Positions 1 through 9,105 are shown, counted from the stretch's first letter. The stretch is 22,126 nt of DNA from CAYZZU01 sp964483105 (GCA_964483105.1 CAYZZU010000038.1:1-22126); one strand, 5' to 3'. Translations and numbers: made by a program. The notes: generated by a model from the letters alone, not told the origin.

Positions 1-287
1 TACTTTGGATTTCCGAGCATGGTGAGCTCAGTCGAACCACACGATCTCGCCCTTTCTCCCGACCTTGCCTTTAATGTTAGGCTGCGTGACAGGGGGGATG
101 CTCCCCCTGCGGGGGAGTCGGGTTCGCATATCCTGTCGATCCGGTTCATCCTGTCAAAAAGGTTGGGTTGTGGAGAGCGCATCCCCCCTCCCGGTTTTTG
201 GTTTCACCTTACAGGTGAGTCGTATCCTCACCATAAACCTTTAAACCAAGAGGGTTTTTGGATGAAACTCCTATCGCTCATTGAGGG
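1..287. repeat. Dispersed ~290-bp structured repeat, copy A (left edge cut by window)
   Basis: This stretch matches 11512-11804 in the same orientation. By hand alignment the first 55 bases differ at one position. Bases 81-252 differ at about 10 positions (roughly 94% identity). Bases 56-80 are divergent, and there is a 6-base indel near 262. Several small hairpins are kept in both copies: CTCCCCC/GGGGGAG around a 3-base loop at 101-117, CACCT-TAC-AGGTG near 205-217, and AAACC/GGTTT near 243-257 (copy A only in perfect form). The right end overlaps the last codons and stop of recN. The match starts at base 1, so the element may continue to the left. Its class is unknown. Confidence 0.85.
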
Positions 288-1987
288 TAACCCGCGAGAT
301 GGAGCATCTCTTCGGCATGCCGCAGCGTGGTCGGGGTGATTTCAACCCCCCCCAGCATCCGGGCGATCTCCCGGACCCGATTCCGCCCCGACAGGGACCG
401 GGCGGTGACCCGCGTGCGTCCCCCGACCACCTCCTTGGCGACATGGGTGTGGGTCTGTCCCTGGCTTGCAACCTGCGGCAGATGGGTAACGCAGATCACC
501 TGTCTGCCCTCGGCCACAAATCGAAGCCGCCTCCCGAGGACCTCGGCCGTCCCTCCGCCAATTCCGGTATCGATTTCGTCAAAGATCAGGATGCCGACCC
601 GGTCCACGGAGGCCAGAACGGCCTTCAAGGCCAGCATGATCCTCGAGAGCTCTCCGCCGGAGGCGATCCGATTCAGGGATTTGGGATCTTCTCCCGGGTT
701 GGGGGAAACCCGGAATTCCACCCGGTCCCACCCCCTGGGGGAGAAGACCCTCCCCTCTTCGCCGACGATTCTTCCCGCTTCGGGAGAAAGGGGGCGAACC
801 AGGATCTCAAAACGGGTCCCCGACATCGCCAGACCGGAAAGTTCCTGCTCCAGGACCTGCTCCATGCTCCGCGCGGCCTTTTTTCTCGCCAGGGAGAGCT
901 CATCCGCGAGCCTTCCGGCCTCGGCGCAGGCGGACTGAAAGGCGTCCCGGAGACGGTCGCGGTCCTCCTCCTGTCCACTCAGTTGTTCCAGCTCGTTCAC
1001 AGCCTTGTCCCGAAAACGGAGGATCTCCTCGCAGGTGGGACCGTATTTTCTCTGCAGGGCCCGGATCCGGTCCAGACGGTCCTCAATGACGGCCAGACGC
1101 TCCGGATCGGGTTCGATCCCGGAGGCATAATCCCGCAGGGCGTGAGCCAGATCTTCAATACGGTATTTCAGCTCTTCACCCGCCCGGGCCATCTCCTCCG
1201 TCCGGGGATCGAGGCGTGATAACTCTTTCATTCGTCCCTCGATCCCGCCGATCCGGTCTGAAAGAGAGTCCTCCGACTCGTAAAGAATCGCGTATCCTTC
1301 CCGGGCCAGTGTGGAGAGTTGCTCGGCGTGACGAAGAACCTGAGCCTCACGGGCGAGGGTTTTCTCTTCGCCGGGCAACGGTTTTACACCGTCTATCTCC
1401 CCGATCTGATATTGAAGAAAATCAATCTTCCGGGCCCGCTCCGCGGCCTCCGATTCGAGCCGGTCAAGCCGACCCCGGGCGTCGATCAGTCTTTGATAGA
1501 CCTCTCCGTATCGCCGAAGGAGAGGTTCAAGCTTTCCGAACGCGTCCAGAAGTTCGATGTGATGTTCCCGGTTCAGAAGCGAGTGATGCTCCTGTTGTCC
1601 GTGGATATCGATCCTGTTTTGCCACATCCTCTTCAGAAGGCCGACTGTGACGGGATCTCCGTTGACGGTGATCCGCCCCCGTCCGGTCCGGCTGAGGATA
1701 CGCTGAACCACCAGTTCCCCCCCGGTAAGGTCCACGCCGAGCTCTGCCACCGTATCCGCTTTCTCCCTTTGCCCGTTCAGGTCAAACTGGGCGGTGATGC
1801 GCGCCTGGTCGGCCCCGCTCCGGATCATGTCGGCCGACCCCCTCGCCCCGACCATCATACCGACCGCGTCGATCAGGATCGATTTCCCCGCCCCCGTATC
1901 TCCGGTGATGATATTCAGTCCCGGTTCGAATTCAAGAGAAAGGTCGTCGATTACGGCAAGATTCCGGATACGTAAATATCGAAGCAT
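278..1987 (-). CDS. recN: DNA repair protein RecN
   Basis: RecN is an SMC-like ATPase that gathers broken DNA ends for RecA-dependent double-strand break repair in the cytoplasm. The 569-aa product has the family length. Residues 29-36 form a Walker A motif, GDTGAGKS, where most RecN have GETGAGKS. A long charged coiled-coil middle follows, then the ABC signature region (ASGGELSR) and a Walker B (ILIFDEIDTG) in the C-terminal third. I use the ATG at 1987; the codon just upstream is TTG. It begins 9 bases after the radA stop, so the two are probably co-transcribed. The C-terminus is odd: after the usual HAEEMLHLA end it runs GYPQ, and the last two codons plus the TGA lie inside repeat copy A. 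Confidence 0.96.
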   Translation of the reverse strand: MLRYLRIRNLAVIDDLSLEFEPGLNIITGDTGAGKSILIDAVGMMVGARGSADMIRSGADQARITAQFDLNGQREKADTVAELGVDLTGGELVVQRILSRTGRGRITVNGDPVTVGLLKRMWQNRIDIHGQQEHHSLLNREHHIELLDAFGKLEPLLRRYGEVYQRLIDARGRLDRLESEAAERARKIDFLQYQIGEIDGVKPLPGEEKTLAREAQVLRHAEQLSTLAREGYAILYESEDSLSDRIGGIEGRMKELSRLDPRTEEMARAGEELKYRIEDLAHALRDYASGIEPDPERLAVIEDRLDRIRALQRKYGPTCEEILRFRDKAVNELEQLSGQEEDRDRLRDAFQSACAEAGRLADELSLARKKAARSMEQVLEQELSGLAMSGTRFEILVRPLSPEAGRIVGEEGRVFSPRGWDRVEFRVSPNPGEDPKSLNRIASGGELSRIMLALKAVLASVDRVGILIFDEIDTGIGGGTAEVLGRRLRFVAEGRQVICVTHLPQVASQGQTHTHVAKEVVGGRTRVTARSLSGRNRVREIARMLGGVEITPTTLRHAEEMLHLAGYPQ

Positions 1988-1996
1988 CAATCGTCT

Positions 1997-3343
1997 TCAG
2001 AAGAGTATTTCAAGCAGTTGTTCCACGGATCTGACACCGAGAATCTCCATCCCGTTTTCCCGCACTTCACGGAGGGAACGCTGCGGGAGGATGCAGCGCC
2101 TGAATCCAAGTTTGGCCGCTTCGGTGATCCGGGCCTGGGGGCGGCTGACGCTCCGGATCTCACCCCCCAGTCCCACTTCACCGAAAACAAGGGCTTTCCC
2201 GGCCACCGGGACGCCGCGATGGTTGGAGACCACGGCCGAAAGAATTCCGAGATCGACCGCCGGCTCGCTCAGGGTGATTCCTCCCACCACGTTGACAAAG
2301 ATATCCTGGTTCTGCAACTGGATTCCGGCCCGCTTTTCGAGTACGGCGATCAGGAGATTGACCCGGTTCCTGTCCACTCCGGTCGTCATCCGTCTCGGCA
2401 CGCCGAACTCCACCGGGGAAACCAGGGACTGCAGTTCCACCAGAAGGGGCCTTGTTCCTTCCATGCTGGCCACCACCACCGAACCGGGAACGGCCTCCGC
2501 CCTTTCCGCCAGAAAGATCTCCGAAGGATTCTCGACCTCGGAGAGACCGCTTTCTTTCATCTCGAAGACCCCCACCTCCTGGGTGGATCCGAAGCGGTTT
2601 TTGATGGTCCGGAGAATCCTGTAGGCATGGCCCTGATCCCCTTCAAAGTACAGGACCGTGTCGACGATATGCTCCAGCACCCTCGGCCCGGCAATACTCC
2701 CGTCCTTGGTCACGTGCCCGATCAGAAAAATGGAGATTTCCTGTTTCTTGGCCACGGCTGTCAGTACTCCGGTCACCTGCCGCACCTGGCTGACCGAACC
2801 CGGGGCCGATTCGACCCGGCCGGAAAAAACGGTCTGAACCGAATCGATGATGACCATGCGGGGGCAAAGCTCGGAGACCACCTGAAGGATCCCCTCCAGT
2901 GAATTTTCGGCGAGCAGCCTGAGACCCGCAGCAGAGACCCCGATCCGGTCCGCCCGAAGTTTGATCTGGCTCAGCGACTCCTCCGCGGAGACATAGAGAA
3001 CCGGCATCCCCTTCAGGGCAAGAAGGTCCGCGATTTGAAGAAGAAGGGTTGATTTTCCGATTCCCGGATCTCCGCCCACCAGGGTGACCGATCCCGGGAC
3101 CAGCCCGCCTCCCAGCACGCGGTCCATCTCCCGGATCCCGATCGCGGTTCGCTCCTCCTCCCCCACCCGGACCTGATCCAGCGTTACAGGTTTTGCCGGC
3201 GCTCCCGGCAGACCCCGCCGCACCGGGATCGAAGGCTCCTCGACAAAACTGTTCCACTCCCCACAGTCCGGACACCGACCGATCCATTTGTGTGTCTGAT
3301 GCCCGCAGACCTGGCAGACAAGCTGGTTTCCGGTTCCGGCCAT
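1997..3343 (-). CDS. radA: DNA repair protein RadA/Sms
   Basis: RadA is a RecA-like, DnaB-type ATPase that drives branch migration and helps process recombination intermediates. The 448-aa product shows an N-terminal C4 zinc finger (C10, C13, C24, C27). It has a Walker A at about 90-99 (GGDPGIGKST), a Walker B near 163-171, the RadA-specific KNRFGS motif at 248-253, and a Lon-like domain from about 300 to the end. An in-frame TTG at 3379 would add 12 residues. I prefer the ATG at 3343 because it gives the typical start just before the zinc finger and follows a GAGGG-type ribosome site. It lies 68 bases after mlaD and 9 bases before recN, which fits a shared recombination-repair transcript. 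Confidence 0.97.
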   Translation of the reverse strand: MAGTGNQLVCQVCGHQTHKWIGRCPDCGEWNSFVEEPSIPVRRGLPGAPAKPVTLDQVRVGEEERTAIGIREMDRVLGGGLVPGSVTLVGGDPGIGKSTLLLQIADLLALKGMPVLYVSAEESLSQIKLRADRIGVSAAGLRLLAENSLEGILQVVSELCPRMVIIDSVQTVFSGRVESAPGSVSQVRQVTGVLTAVAKKQEISIFLIGHVTKDGSIAGPRVLEHIVDTVLYFEGDQGHAYRILRTIKNRFGSTQEVGVFEMKESGLSEVENPSEIFLAERAEAVPGSVVVASMEGTRPLLVELQSLVSPVEFGVPRRMTTGVDRNRVNLLIAVLEKRAGIQLQNQDIFVNVVGGITLSEPAVDLGILSAVVSNHRGVPVAGKALVFGEVGLGGEIRSVSRPQARITEAAKLGFRRCILPQRSLREVRENGMEILGVRSVEQLLEILF

Positions 3344-3411
3344 GGAGGGCCCTCTCTTCGTCCTCTGTGGAGAATCCAATCAACCCGGACAACCTGGCCG
3401 GGAAGGCTCCT

Positions 3412-4827
3412 TTACTTCCGAATCGAGATAAACCCGATCAGGTCCTTGATGTCCTCGTCCCTGAACTCAATGCCGGCGCCGTAGAACAGAGAAGAATCTT
3501 CCCGGTTGAACAGGTTGTCCACTCCGGCATTCAGATAAAAATATTTCAGGAAATTGAAATCGGCCCTGAATTTCGCATGGGCGCTCCCCCCGAGGCTGTT
3601 CTCCCCCTGGAAATCCCAGATATCAAAGTGCAGACCCAGACGATTCCCCAGGGTGGTATGATCGACTCCGATCCCTCCGGTACTCTCCTCGAGACCGATC
3701 CGGTACGAGGTTTGCCCGAAGGTCCTCCCGAACATGGCGGTATACATCAACCTGTCCGAGGTCTTTTGCGTATGAATTGTCTGGGTCACATCGGTGGGGA
3801 AAAACGCCGATCCGGCTCCCGCTCCGGTATTCGTAATCCGCCTTTTCGTCACACTCTCGGAGAAATCCCCCTTGGTTCCTTCGGGACTGACCAGTTCGAA
3901 GAGATAAAACTTATCCTTGCGCGGCTGCAGTTTCAGGGAAACATACCCCTTGGAATCGTTTTCCTCTACAAGTTCTTCACTGCGGAGGGAGACATAGGTC
4001 CGGTATTTCTTCTTGACCCCGAGGACATCGTTGGCCGACACCAGGGCGTTCTTCAGATTTTCCGAAATATCGTCTTCATTCACCAGGCGCCCGAGTGTTC
4101 CCTGTCCCTGGTCCACTTTCCGGAAAATACTATCCAGAGACCGACTGGCCGACCGGGAATGCTGCAGGGTCTCTGTAAAGTTCCGCCGGTTTTCCTCGAT
4201 CGTCTTATTGAGAGAGACATTCAATTCGTCGATATTCTTCAGAATTCGGGAGAAACGCACGCTGTTGGTCTCAATGACGCGGTTCAAATTCGCGCTCAAT
4301 TCCCGGAAGTTCTCCACGATCTCGGCGACGGTGCGCTCTCCCTTTTCCCCGCCCAGGACATTCTTCAATGAGGAGGAGACCGCTTTCATGTCATCCGCGA
4401 TAGAAGAGAGTTTCCCCACCAGCTTTCCGATCTCCTCGTTTCCCGGCGGCGCGACCAGGGTTTCCCCTCCCTTCAGCAACTGGCCCGAGGTCCCGAGAGA
4501 AATCTCCACGAATTTATCCCCCAAAAGCCCGGCGGCACGGATGAACGCGGTGGAATCCCGGGGAATCGCAAGGTCCGGATTGACCCTGACCGCAACGCGG
4601 GCCTTCCCGTTCTCCAGGCGGATATCAAAGACCTTTCCCACCTCCACACCCGCAACTTGAACCGACGCGTCCTCGCTCAATCCCGCCACGGAATCGAAGA
4701 CCAGATAAAGAACCCTGCCAGCCTTGCCGCCCACACGGAATTCTCCCACCTGAAAGGACATGTAGGTCAGGATCAGGATCCCGATGAAGACAAAAAATCC
4801 TACCTTGGCCTCGGTGCTTATTTTCAT
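3412..4827 (-). CDS. mlaD: MlaD/MCE-family lipid transport protein with C-terminal beta-rich extension
   Basis: MCE proteins bind lipids in the periplasm and ferry them between inner and outer membranes with the MlaFE ABC transporter. The 471-aa product has one N-terminal membrane anchor (about 8-25) and an MCE domain (about 38-118, with VAGVEVGKV and LLGDKFVEI). A predicted coiled-coil/helical segment spans about 135-265. The last ~200 residues alternate polar and aromatic residues in short strands ending in an outer-membrane-like pattern (YLNAGVDNLF, FYGAGIEF). E. coli MlaD is only ~180 aa, so this is the long type seen in many non-enteric diderms. The start overlaps the mlaF stop by 4 bases (ATGA), indicating translational coupling. 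Whether the C-terminus reaches the outer membrane is inference. Confidence 0.9.
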   Translation of the reverse strand: MKISTEAKVGFFVFIGILILTYMSFQVGEFRVGGKAGRVLYLVFDSVAGLSEDASVQVAGVEVGKVFDIRLENGKARVAVRVNPDLAIPRDSTAFIRAAGLLGDKFVEISLGTSGQLLKGGETLVAPPGNEEIGKLVGKLSSIADDMKAVSSSLKNVLGGEKGERTVAEIVENFRELSANLNRVIETNSVRFSRILKNIDELNVSLNKTIEENRRNFTETLQHSRSASRSLDSIFRKVDQGQGTLGRLVNEDDISENLKNALVSANDVLGVKKKYRTYVSLRSEELVEENDSKGYVSLKLQPRKDKFYLFELVSPEGTKGDFSESVTKRRITNTGAGAGSAFFPTDVTQTIHTQKTSDRLMYTAMFGRTFGQTSYRIGLEESTGGIGVDHTTLGNRLGLHFDIWDFQGENSLGGSAHAKFRADFNFLKYFYLNAGVDNLFNREDSSLFYGAGIEFRDEDIKDLIGFISIRK

Positions 4828-5603
4828 TGGACACCCCTCTTCATGAGCTCTTCCTCCAGTTCCTCGGTAATCGGTCCGTCCGCGCTGCCGGTGATAAATT
4901 GACGAACGAAGGGATTCTCGGTGTTCCGGATCTCCTCCGGCGTCCCGATCTGGAGAAGTTTCCCCCGGTAGAGCATGGCGATTCGATCCGCGATCTTGTA
5001 GGCGCTGACCATGTCATGAGTGATGGTTACCGACGTCACGTGCAACCTCTCGCGCAGCTCAATGATCAGATTATTGATCATGTCGGCGTTGATCGGGTCC
5101 AAACCGGTCGTCGGTTCGTCATAAAGCAGAATTTCCGGTTCCATGGCAATGGCACGGGCCAGTCCGACCCGTTTCCGCATCCCCCCGGAGAGTTCGGACG
5201 GCCGGAGCTCCTCCACGTCGTAGAGCCCTACCATGGCCAGTTTTTCCCGGACGATACTGCGGATTTCGGCCTCGGAGAGTGTGGTATGCTGCTTCAGGGA
5301 GAACCCCACGTTCTCCCAGACCCGAAGCGAATCGAACAGGGCCGCTTCCTGAAAGAGCATCCCGAATTTCTTCCGGATCCGGTTCAGCGCCTGTTCCTTC
5401 ATCTGGGTGATATCCTTCCCGGTCACGTAGATCCGACCCCGGTCCGGGCTCAGAATCCCGATCATGTGCTTCATCAGCACACTCTTACCGGACCCGCTCC
5501 CACCGATGATGACCATGCTCTCACCGTCCCGGATCTCCAGGTTGATCCCCTGAAGCACATGATTTTCACCGAACGATTTGTGCAAATCGAGAATATGGAT
5601 CAT
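4824..5603 (-). CDS. mlaF: Lipid-transport ABC ATPase MlaF
   Basis: This is the cytoplasmic ATPase of the Mla-type phospholipid transporter, pairing with the MlaE permease just upstream. The 259-aa product has a Walker A at 34-41 (GGSGSGKS), a Q-loop near 85 (LFQEAALF), a signature at 138-142 (LSGGM), and a Walker B plus D-loop at 158-170 (ILLYDEPTTGLDP). The LSGGMRKRVGLARAIA form is typical of MlaF/Ttg2A rather than amino-acid importers. It starts 16 bases after mlaE and overlaps mlaD by 4 bases, so E-F-D is one transcription unit. No MlaC or MlaB gene is present in the window. Confidence 0.95.
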   Translation of the reverse strand: MIHILDLHKSFGENHVLQGINLEIRDGESMVIIGGSGSGKSVLMKHMIGILSPDRGRIYVTGKDITQMKEQALNRIRKKFGMLFQEAALFDSLRVWENVGFSLKQHTTLSEAEIRSIVREKLAMVGLYDVEELRPSELSGGMRKRVGLARAIAMEPEILLYDEPTTGLDPINADMINNLIIELRERLHVTSVTITHDMVSAYKIADRIAMLYRGKLLQIGTPEEIRNTENPFVRQFITGSADGPITEELEEELMKRGVQ

Positions 5604-5619
5604 AAGCCGGAATCACCCC

Positions 5620-6417
5620 CTAAAACAAGGTGGCCGTCAGGAAATAATCCGAGATCAGAATCAGCATGGAGGAGACGACCACCGACGAGGTGGTGGCCCT
5701 CCCCACCCCTTCCGCGCCCCCCCGGGCATAAAACCCCTGATAACATCCGATCAGGGCGATAATCAGGCCGAAGACCGCCGCCTTCAGAAGTCCGCTGTAG
5801 ATATCGTTGAACTGCAGATAGTTCCAGGTCCGCTTGAGGTAGACGGTCCGGTTCGCATGGAGCAGGTTGACGCTGATGAAAAAACCGCCGTAGATCCCGA
5901 CGATGTCGGAAAGCACCGTCATCAGGGGAAGCATGATGACGCCGGCGATCAGGCGGGGAACCACAAGGTACTGGATCGGGTTGGTGGCCAGGGTGTAGAG
6001 GGCGTCGATCTGCTCGGTGACCCGCATGGTTCCCAATTCGGCCGCCATGGCCGATCCGGCCCGTCCGGCTACAATCAGGCCGGTCAGTACCGGTCCCAGT
6101 TCGCGGGTCATGGAGAGGGCCACCACCGTGCCTACAAGACTCTCCGCGTTGAAGCGCTGAAAACCGGTATAGGTCTGCAGGGCCAGCACCATCCCGGTGA
6201 AGGTGGCGGTAATGACAACCACGGGAATCGAGTTGACCCCCACCTCCATCATCTGTTTGATACTGCCTCCGAAGTAGAAGGGGGGCCGGAAGGCCCAGAG
6301 CAATGCCTTCCCCAGGAGTACCACAACCTTCCCGACCTCATCGGTAAACTTCAGGGTCCGCAGACCTATGATTTCAAAAAACCGGAACAAATACCGCCCC
6401 CCTGTAAAAAACTCCAT
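5620..6417 (-). CDS. mlaE: MlaE-family lipid ABC permease
   Basis: This is an inner-membrane permease subunit of the Mla-type lipid transporter. The 265-aa length is normal for the family. The sequence shows an amphipathic N-terminus (RYLFRFFEIIG), then hydrophobic segments consistent with about five or six membrane helices. It carries the conserved MlaE core with ELGPVLTGLIVAGR followed by AAELGTMRVTEQIDAL. It follows alr by 32 bases and precedes mlaF by 16 bases, so it is probably read from the alr/dnaB transcript unless a weak promoter hides in alr. No strong ribosome site is visible, so the exact start is slightly uncertain. Confidence 0.95.
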   Translation of the reverse strand: MEFFTGGRYLFRFFEIIGLRTLKFTDEVGKVVVLLGKALLWAFRPPFYFGGSIKQMMEVGVNSIPVVVITATFTGMVLALQTYTGFQRFNAESLVGTVVALSMTRELGPVLTGLIVAGRAGSAMAAELGTMRVTEQIDALYTLATNPIQYLVVPRLIAGVIMLPLMTVLSDIVGIYGGFFISVNLLHANRTVYLKRTWNYLQFNDIYSGLLKAAVFGLIIALIGCYQGFYARGGAEGVGRATTSSVVVSSMLILISDYFLTATLF

Positions 6418-6449
6418 TGCGAAACCGGCTTACCCCATCGGAATCGCCC

Positions 6450-7595
6450 TCATGCGTCCTTTCGATCGCGCGTCGTGGTGATATAAACCCGTGGCACCCG
6501 GCGCCTGATACCGCAGAGAATCTCGTAGGCAATGGTGTCCGCCCACATCGCGAGATCCCAGGCGCTGATCCGTTCCGCACCGTCTTCACCCATCAGGGTG
6601 ACCCGGTCCCCGATCCCGACCCCTTCGATTCCGGTCACATCGGCCAGAATCATATCCATGGTCACCCGGCCTACCACGGGGGCCCGCTTCCCCCGGACCA
6701 GTACCTCCGCACGGTTGGAAAGACTGCGGGGATATCCATCCGCGTAACCTACGGGAAGCGTGGCAATCCGGCTCGTCCGGTCCGTCACAAAGGTACGGCC
6801 GTAACTGAGCGGCGTGCCGGGCGGCACTTCCTTCAGGTGCTGGATCCGTGTCCTCCAGGAAAGAACCGGCCTGAGCGCCTCTCCCGCGGGGAAGGCGCCG
6901 GAGGGACCGTAACCGTACAGCATGATGCCGGGTCGCACCATATTGAACAAACCCGCGGGAAAGCTCATCACAGCGGCACTGTTCGCCAGGTGCCAATAAG
7001 GAAGTCGGATCGAACATCCGGCAAGTTCCTCCTTGAGACCGACGAATATCTGAAGTTGTCGATCCGTAAATTCCCGGTCCAGAAGGTCCGCGTCGGCAAA
7101 ATGAGAGAAAACCCCCAGAAGGGTCAGACCGGAAAGTTCAGAGATCCGGAGGATGGCATCCCGCGCCTCCTCCGGGAGAAACCCGAGCCGCCCCATTCCC
7201 GTATCCACTTTAACCCAGACGGCAAGCCTCCGTCCTTTTTCCAGGGCCCTCTCAGAAAGTTTTTCGGCCCACTCCAGATTGTACAGGACTGGAATGAATC
7301 CGTATTCAAAGAGGAGATCATACTGCCCGGGAGAAACTCCTCCGAGGATCGTCAGCGCGCCGTCCAGTCCGTTTTCCCTCAGTTCGATCCCCTCCTCGGC
7401 AGTGGCCACGCCGAAAAACCGGATTCCTTCCGAATACAGGGTCCGCGCGACCCGGACGGCGCCGTGGCCGTAGGCGTCCGCCTTGACCACGGCAAAGATC
7501 TCCCCTTCGTGACCGATTCGTTTTCTGACCTGCTCCAGGTTGTGGCGGAGGGCCGAAAGATCGATCTCAGCGATTGTGGGACGTGGAGTCGGCAT
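6450..7595 (-). CDS. alr: Alanine racemase
   Basis: Alanine racemase is a PLP enzyme that converts L- to D-alanine for peptidoglycan synthesis. The 381-aa product shows the PLP lysine K38 in AVVKADAYGHGA and the second catalytic residue Y265 in LSYGRTF. The PVGYADGYPR and GRVTMDM blocks are also present. The length is typical. The ATG at 7595 has a good AGGAAAGG ribosome site and lies inside the end of dnaB (29-base overlap), so translation is probably coupled. Housekeeping (alr) and catabolic (dadX) racemases cannot be told apart by sequence here; linkage to dnaB favours the housekeeping role. Confidence 0.97.
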   Translation of the reverse strand: MPTPRPTIAEIDLSALRHNLEQVRKRIGHEGEIFAVVKADAYGHGAVRVARTLYSEGIRFFGVATAEEGIELRENGLDGALTILGGVSPGQYDLLFEYGFIPVLYNLEWAEKLSERALEKGRRLAVWVKVDTGMGRLGFLPEEARDAILRISELSGLTLLGVFSHFADADLLDREFTDRQLQIFVGLKEELAGCSIRLPYWHLANSAAVMSFPAGLFNMVRPGIMLYGYGPSGAFPAGEALRPVLSWRTRIQHLKEVPPGTPLSYGRTFVTDRTSRIATLPVGYADGYPRSLSNRAEVLVRGKRAPVVGRVTMDMILADVTGIEGVGIGDRVTLMGEDGAERISAWDLAMWADTIAYEILCGIRRRVPRVYITTTRDRKDA

Positions 7596-8946
7596 AGTCC
7601 CTTTCCTGATCCCGGGGGCTGAAGTTTTGAAAAAGGGTATATCTCTTCTCGAAGTGAAGGTTCACCGTACCCGTCGGACCGTTCCGCTGTTTTCCGATAA
7701 TGATCTCGGCCTTTCCCAGGTTTTCCTCACTCTCCCGGTAGACCTCATCCCTGTAAACAAAGAGGATCACATCCGCGTCCTGCTCAATGGCACCGGATTC
7801 TCTCAGGTCCGCCAGCATAGGACGTTTGTCGTTTCTCGACTCCACACCCCGGTTCAACTGGGAGAGAGCCACAACCGGAACATGTAACTCTTTGGCAAGG
7901 GCTTTGAGCGAACGTGAAATCTCGGAGATCTCCTGCTCCCTCCGTTCCGAACCGGCATGCCCCCTCATCAACTGCAGGTAGTCCACGATAATCAGGGAAA
8001 GCCCTTTCTCCATCATCAGTCTTCGGCTCTTGGCACGCATCTCCAGGATGGAGATGGCCGGGGTGTCATCAATAAAGATGGGAGCCTCCGAAAGCTCTCC
8101 CGCGGCCGTCGTCAGCCTCGGCCAGTCGCTTCTCTTCAACTGCCCGGTCCTCAACCGGTGGGCATCGACCTTCGCCTCCGCGCAGAGCATCCGGATCACA
8201 AGCTGTTCCTTGGACATCTCGAGCGAAAAGATCGCAACCGGCTGGCCGGTTTTCACCCCGACATGTTGGGCAATGTTCAGACAGAAGGAAGTCTTCCCCA
8301 TAGCGGGACGTCCGGCCACGATGATGAGGTCCGAAGGCTGGAACCCGGCCGTGCGGCTGTCCAGGTCGGTAAAACCGGTGGGAACACCGGTAACCAGTTC
8401 CTGTTTTTCATACAGGTTCTCAATCACCTCGAAGCTGTCCTTCAGAATACTCCGGATATCCACAAACCCCTGCCGGACTTTTTCCCCGGCGATCTCAAAG
8501 ATCCGCTTCTCCGCGAACTCCAGGAGCTGATCCACATCCCTCGTTTCATTGAACCCCTCCCGGACGATCTCCGTGGAAACGTTGATCAGACGCCGAGTGA
8601 CGGACTTCTCCTTCACGATCTTGATATAATGCCCGATGTTGGCCGCCGTGGGGACCACGTCCGTCAGCTGACTGAGGTAGGCCGACCCCCCGACCGTGTC
8701 GAGGCACTCCTTGCGCAGGAGGGTATTCCGGAGCGTCACCAGATCAATGGCCTCCCCGGTTTCATTCATGGAGATCATGGTGGAAAATATTTTCTGATGG
8801 GCGGTTCTGTAGAAATCGGTGGGGATGAGGTGTTCCAGGGCCTTGTTCAACGCGGAATTCTGCAGCAGAATGGCCCCCAGAACGGCCTGCTCCGCCTCAA
8901 TGTTCTGCGGGGGAACTTTTTCGAGGATCTCTCCGGTTGGGAGCAA
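7567..8946 (-). CDS. dnaB: Replicative DNA helicase DnaB
   Basis: DnaB is the hexameric 5'-3' helicase at the replication fork. The 459-aa product has the family length. The N-terminal domain opens with VPPQNIEAEQAVLGAIL, followed by the linker and a RecA-like C-terminal domain. That domain has a Walker A at about 211-220 (AGRPAMGKTS), IIVDYLQLM near 320 and the LSQLNRGVE block. No intein interrupts it. The start codon is TTG at 8946, supported by a strong GGGAGGAG ribosome site 5 bases away (core at 8952-8956). An ATG 16 bases upstream is out of frame. It follows rplI after a 159-base gap and overlaps alr. Confidence 0.97.
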   Translation of the reverse strand: MLPTGEILEKVPPQNIEAEQAVLGAILLQNSALNKALEHLIPTDFYRTAHQKIFSTMISMNETGEAIDLVTLRNTLLRKECLDTVGGSAYLSQLTDVVPTAANIGHYIKIVKEKSVTRRLINVSTEIVREGFNETRDVDQLLEFAEKRIFEIAGEKVRQGFVDIRSILKDSFEVIENLYEKQELVTGVPTGFTDLDSRTAGFQPSDLIIVAGRPAMGKTSFCLNIAQHVGVKTGQPVAIFSLEMSKEQLVIRMLCAEAKVDAHRLRTGQLKRSDWPRLTTAAGELSEAPIFIDDTPAISILEMRAKSRRLMMEKGLSLIIVDYLQLMRGHAGSERREQEISEISRSLKALAKELHVPVVALSQLNRGVESRNDKRPMLADLRESGAIEQDADVILFVYRDEVYRESEENLGKAEIIIGKQRNGPTGTVNLHFEKRYTLFQNFSPRDQERDYADSTSHNR

Positions 8947-9105
8947 TGTCTCCTCCCTTCATGGAGCCAGACCTCCAACCACGGGAGCAGAAACACATTT
9001 CGACCCGGGAATGACAATCCAAGGGAATCGGTACCCTCACGGAAATGGGGTACTGTTTTGTCTCATGTGCGGTTCCGCCCCCCCGGACGGTCATGACCAT
9101 CAGGG

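Noticed and set aside
154..252. Repeat copy read as a riboswitch (GEMM or other class) because of its hairpins
   Set aside because: I could not match any riboswitch consensus, and both copies lie after stop codons instead of in 5' leaders.
19..339. Plus-strand 106-codon frame through repeat copy A, also open in copy B
   Set aside because: Differences between the copies fall evenly on codon positions (3 first, 3 second, 4 third), with no sign of protein selection. It also runs into recN on the other strand.
281..1219. Long plus-strand frames opposite recN, radA, mlaD and others
   Set aside because: They are antisense shadows of clear conserved genes, with no motifs or ribosome sites; GC-rich codon use keeps the opposite frame open.
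3344..3379. Extended radA start at TTG 3379
   Set aside because: The extra 12 residues fall before the usual RadA N-terminus, and ATG 3343 has a better context.
8897..9100. 67-codon minus-strand frame between rplI and dnaB
   Set aside because: It overlaps the dnaB start in another frame, lacks a family pattern, and its ATG has no ribosome site.
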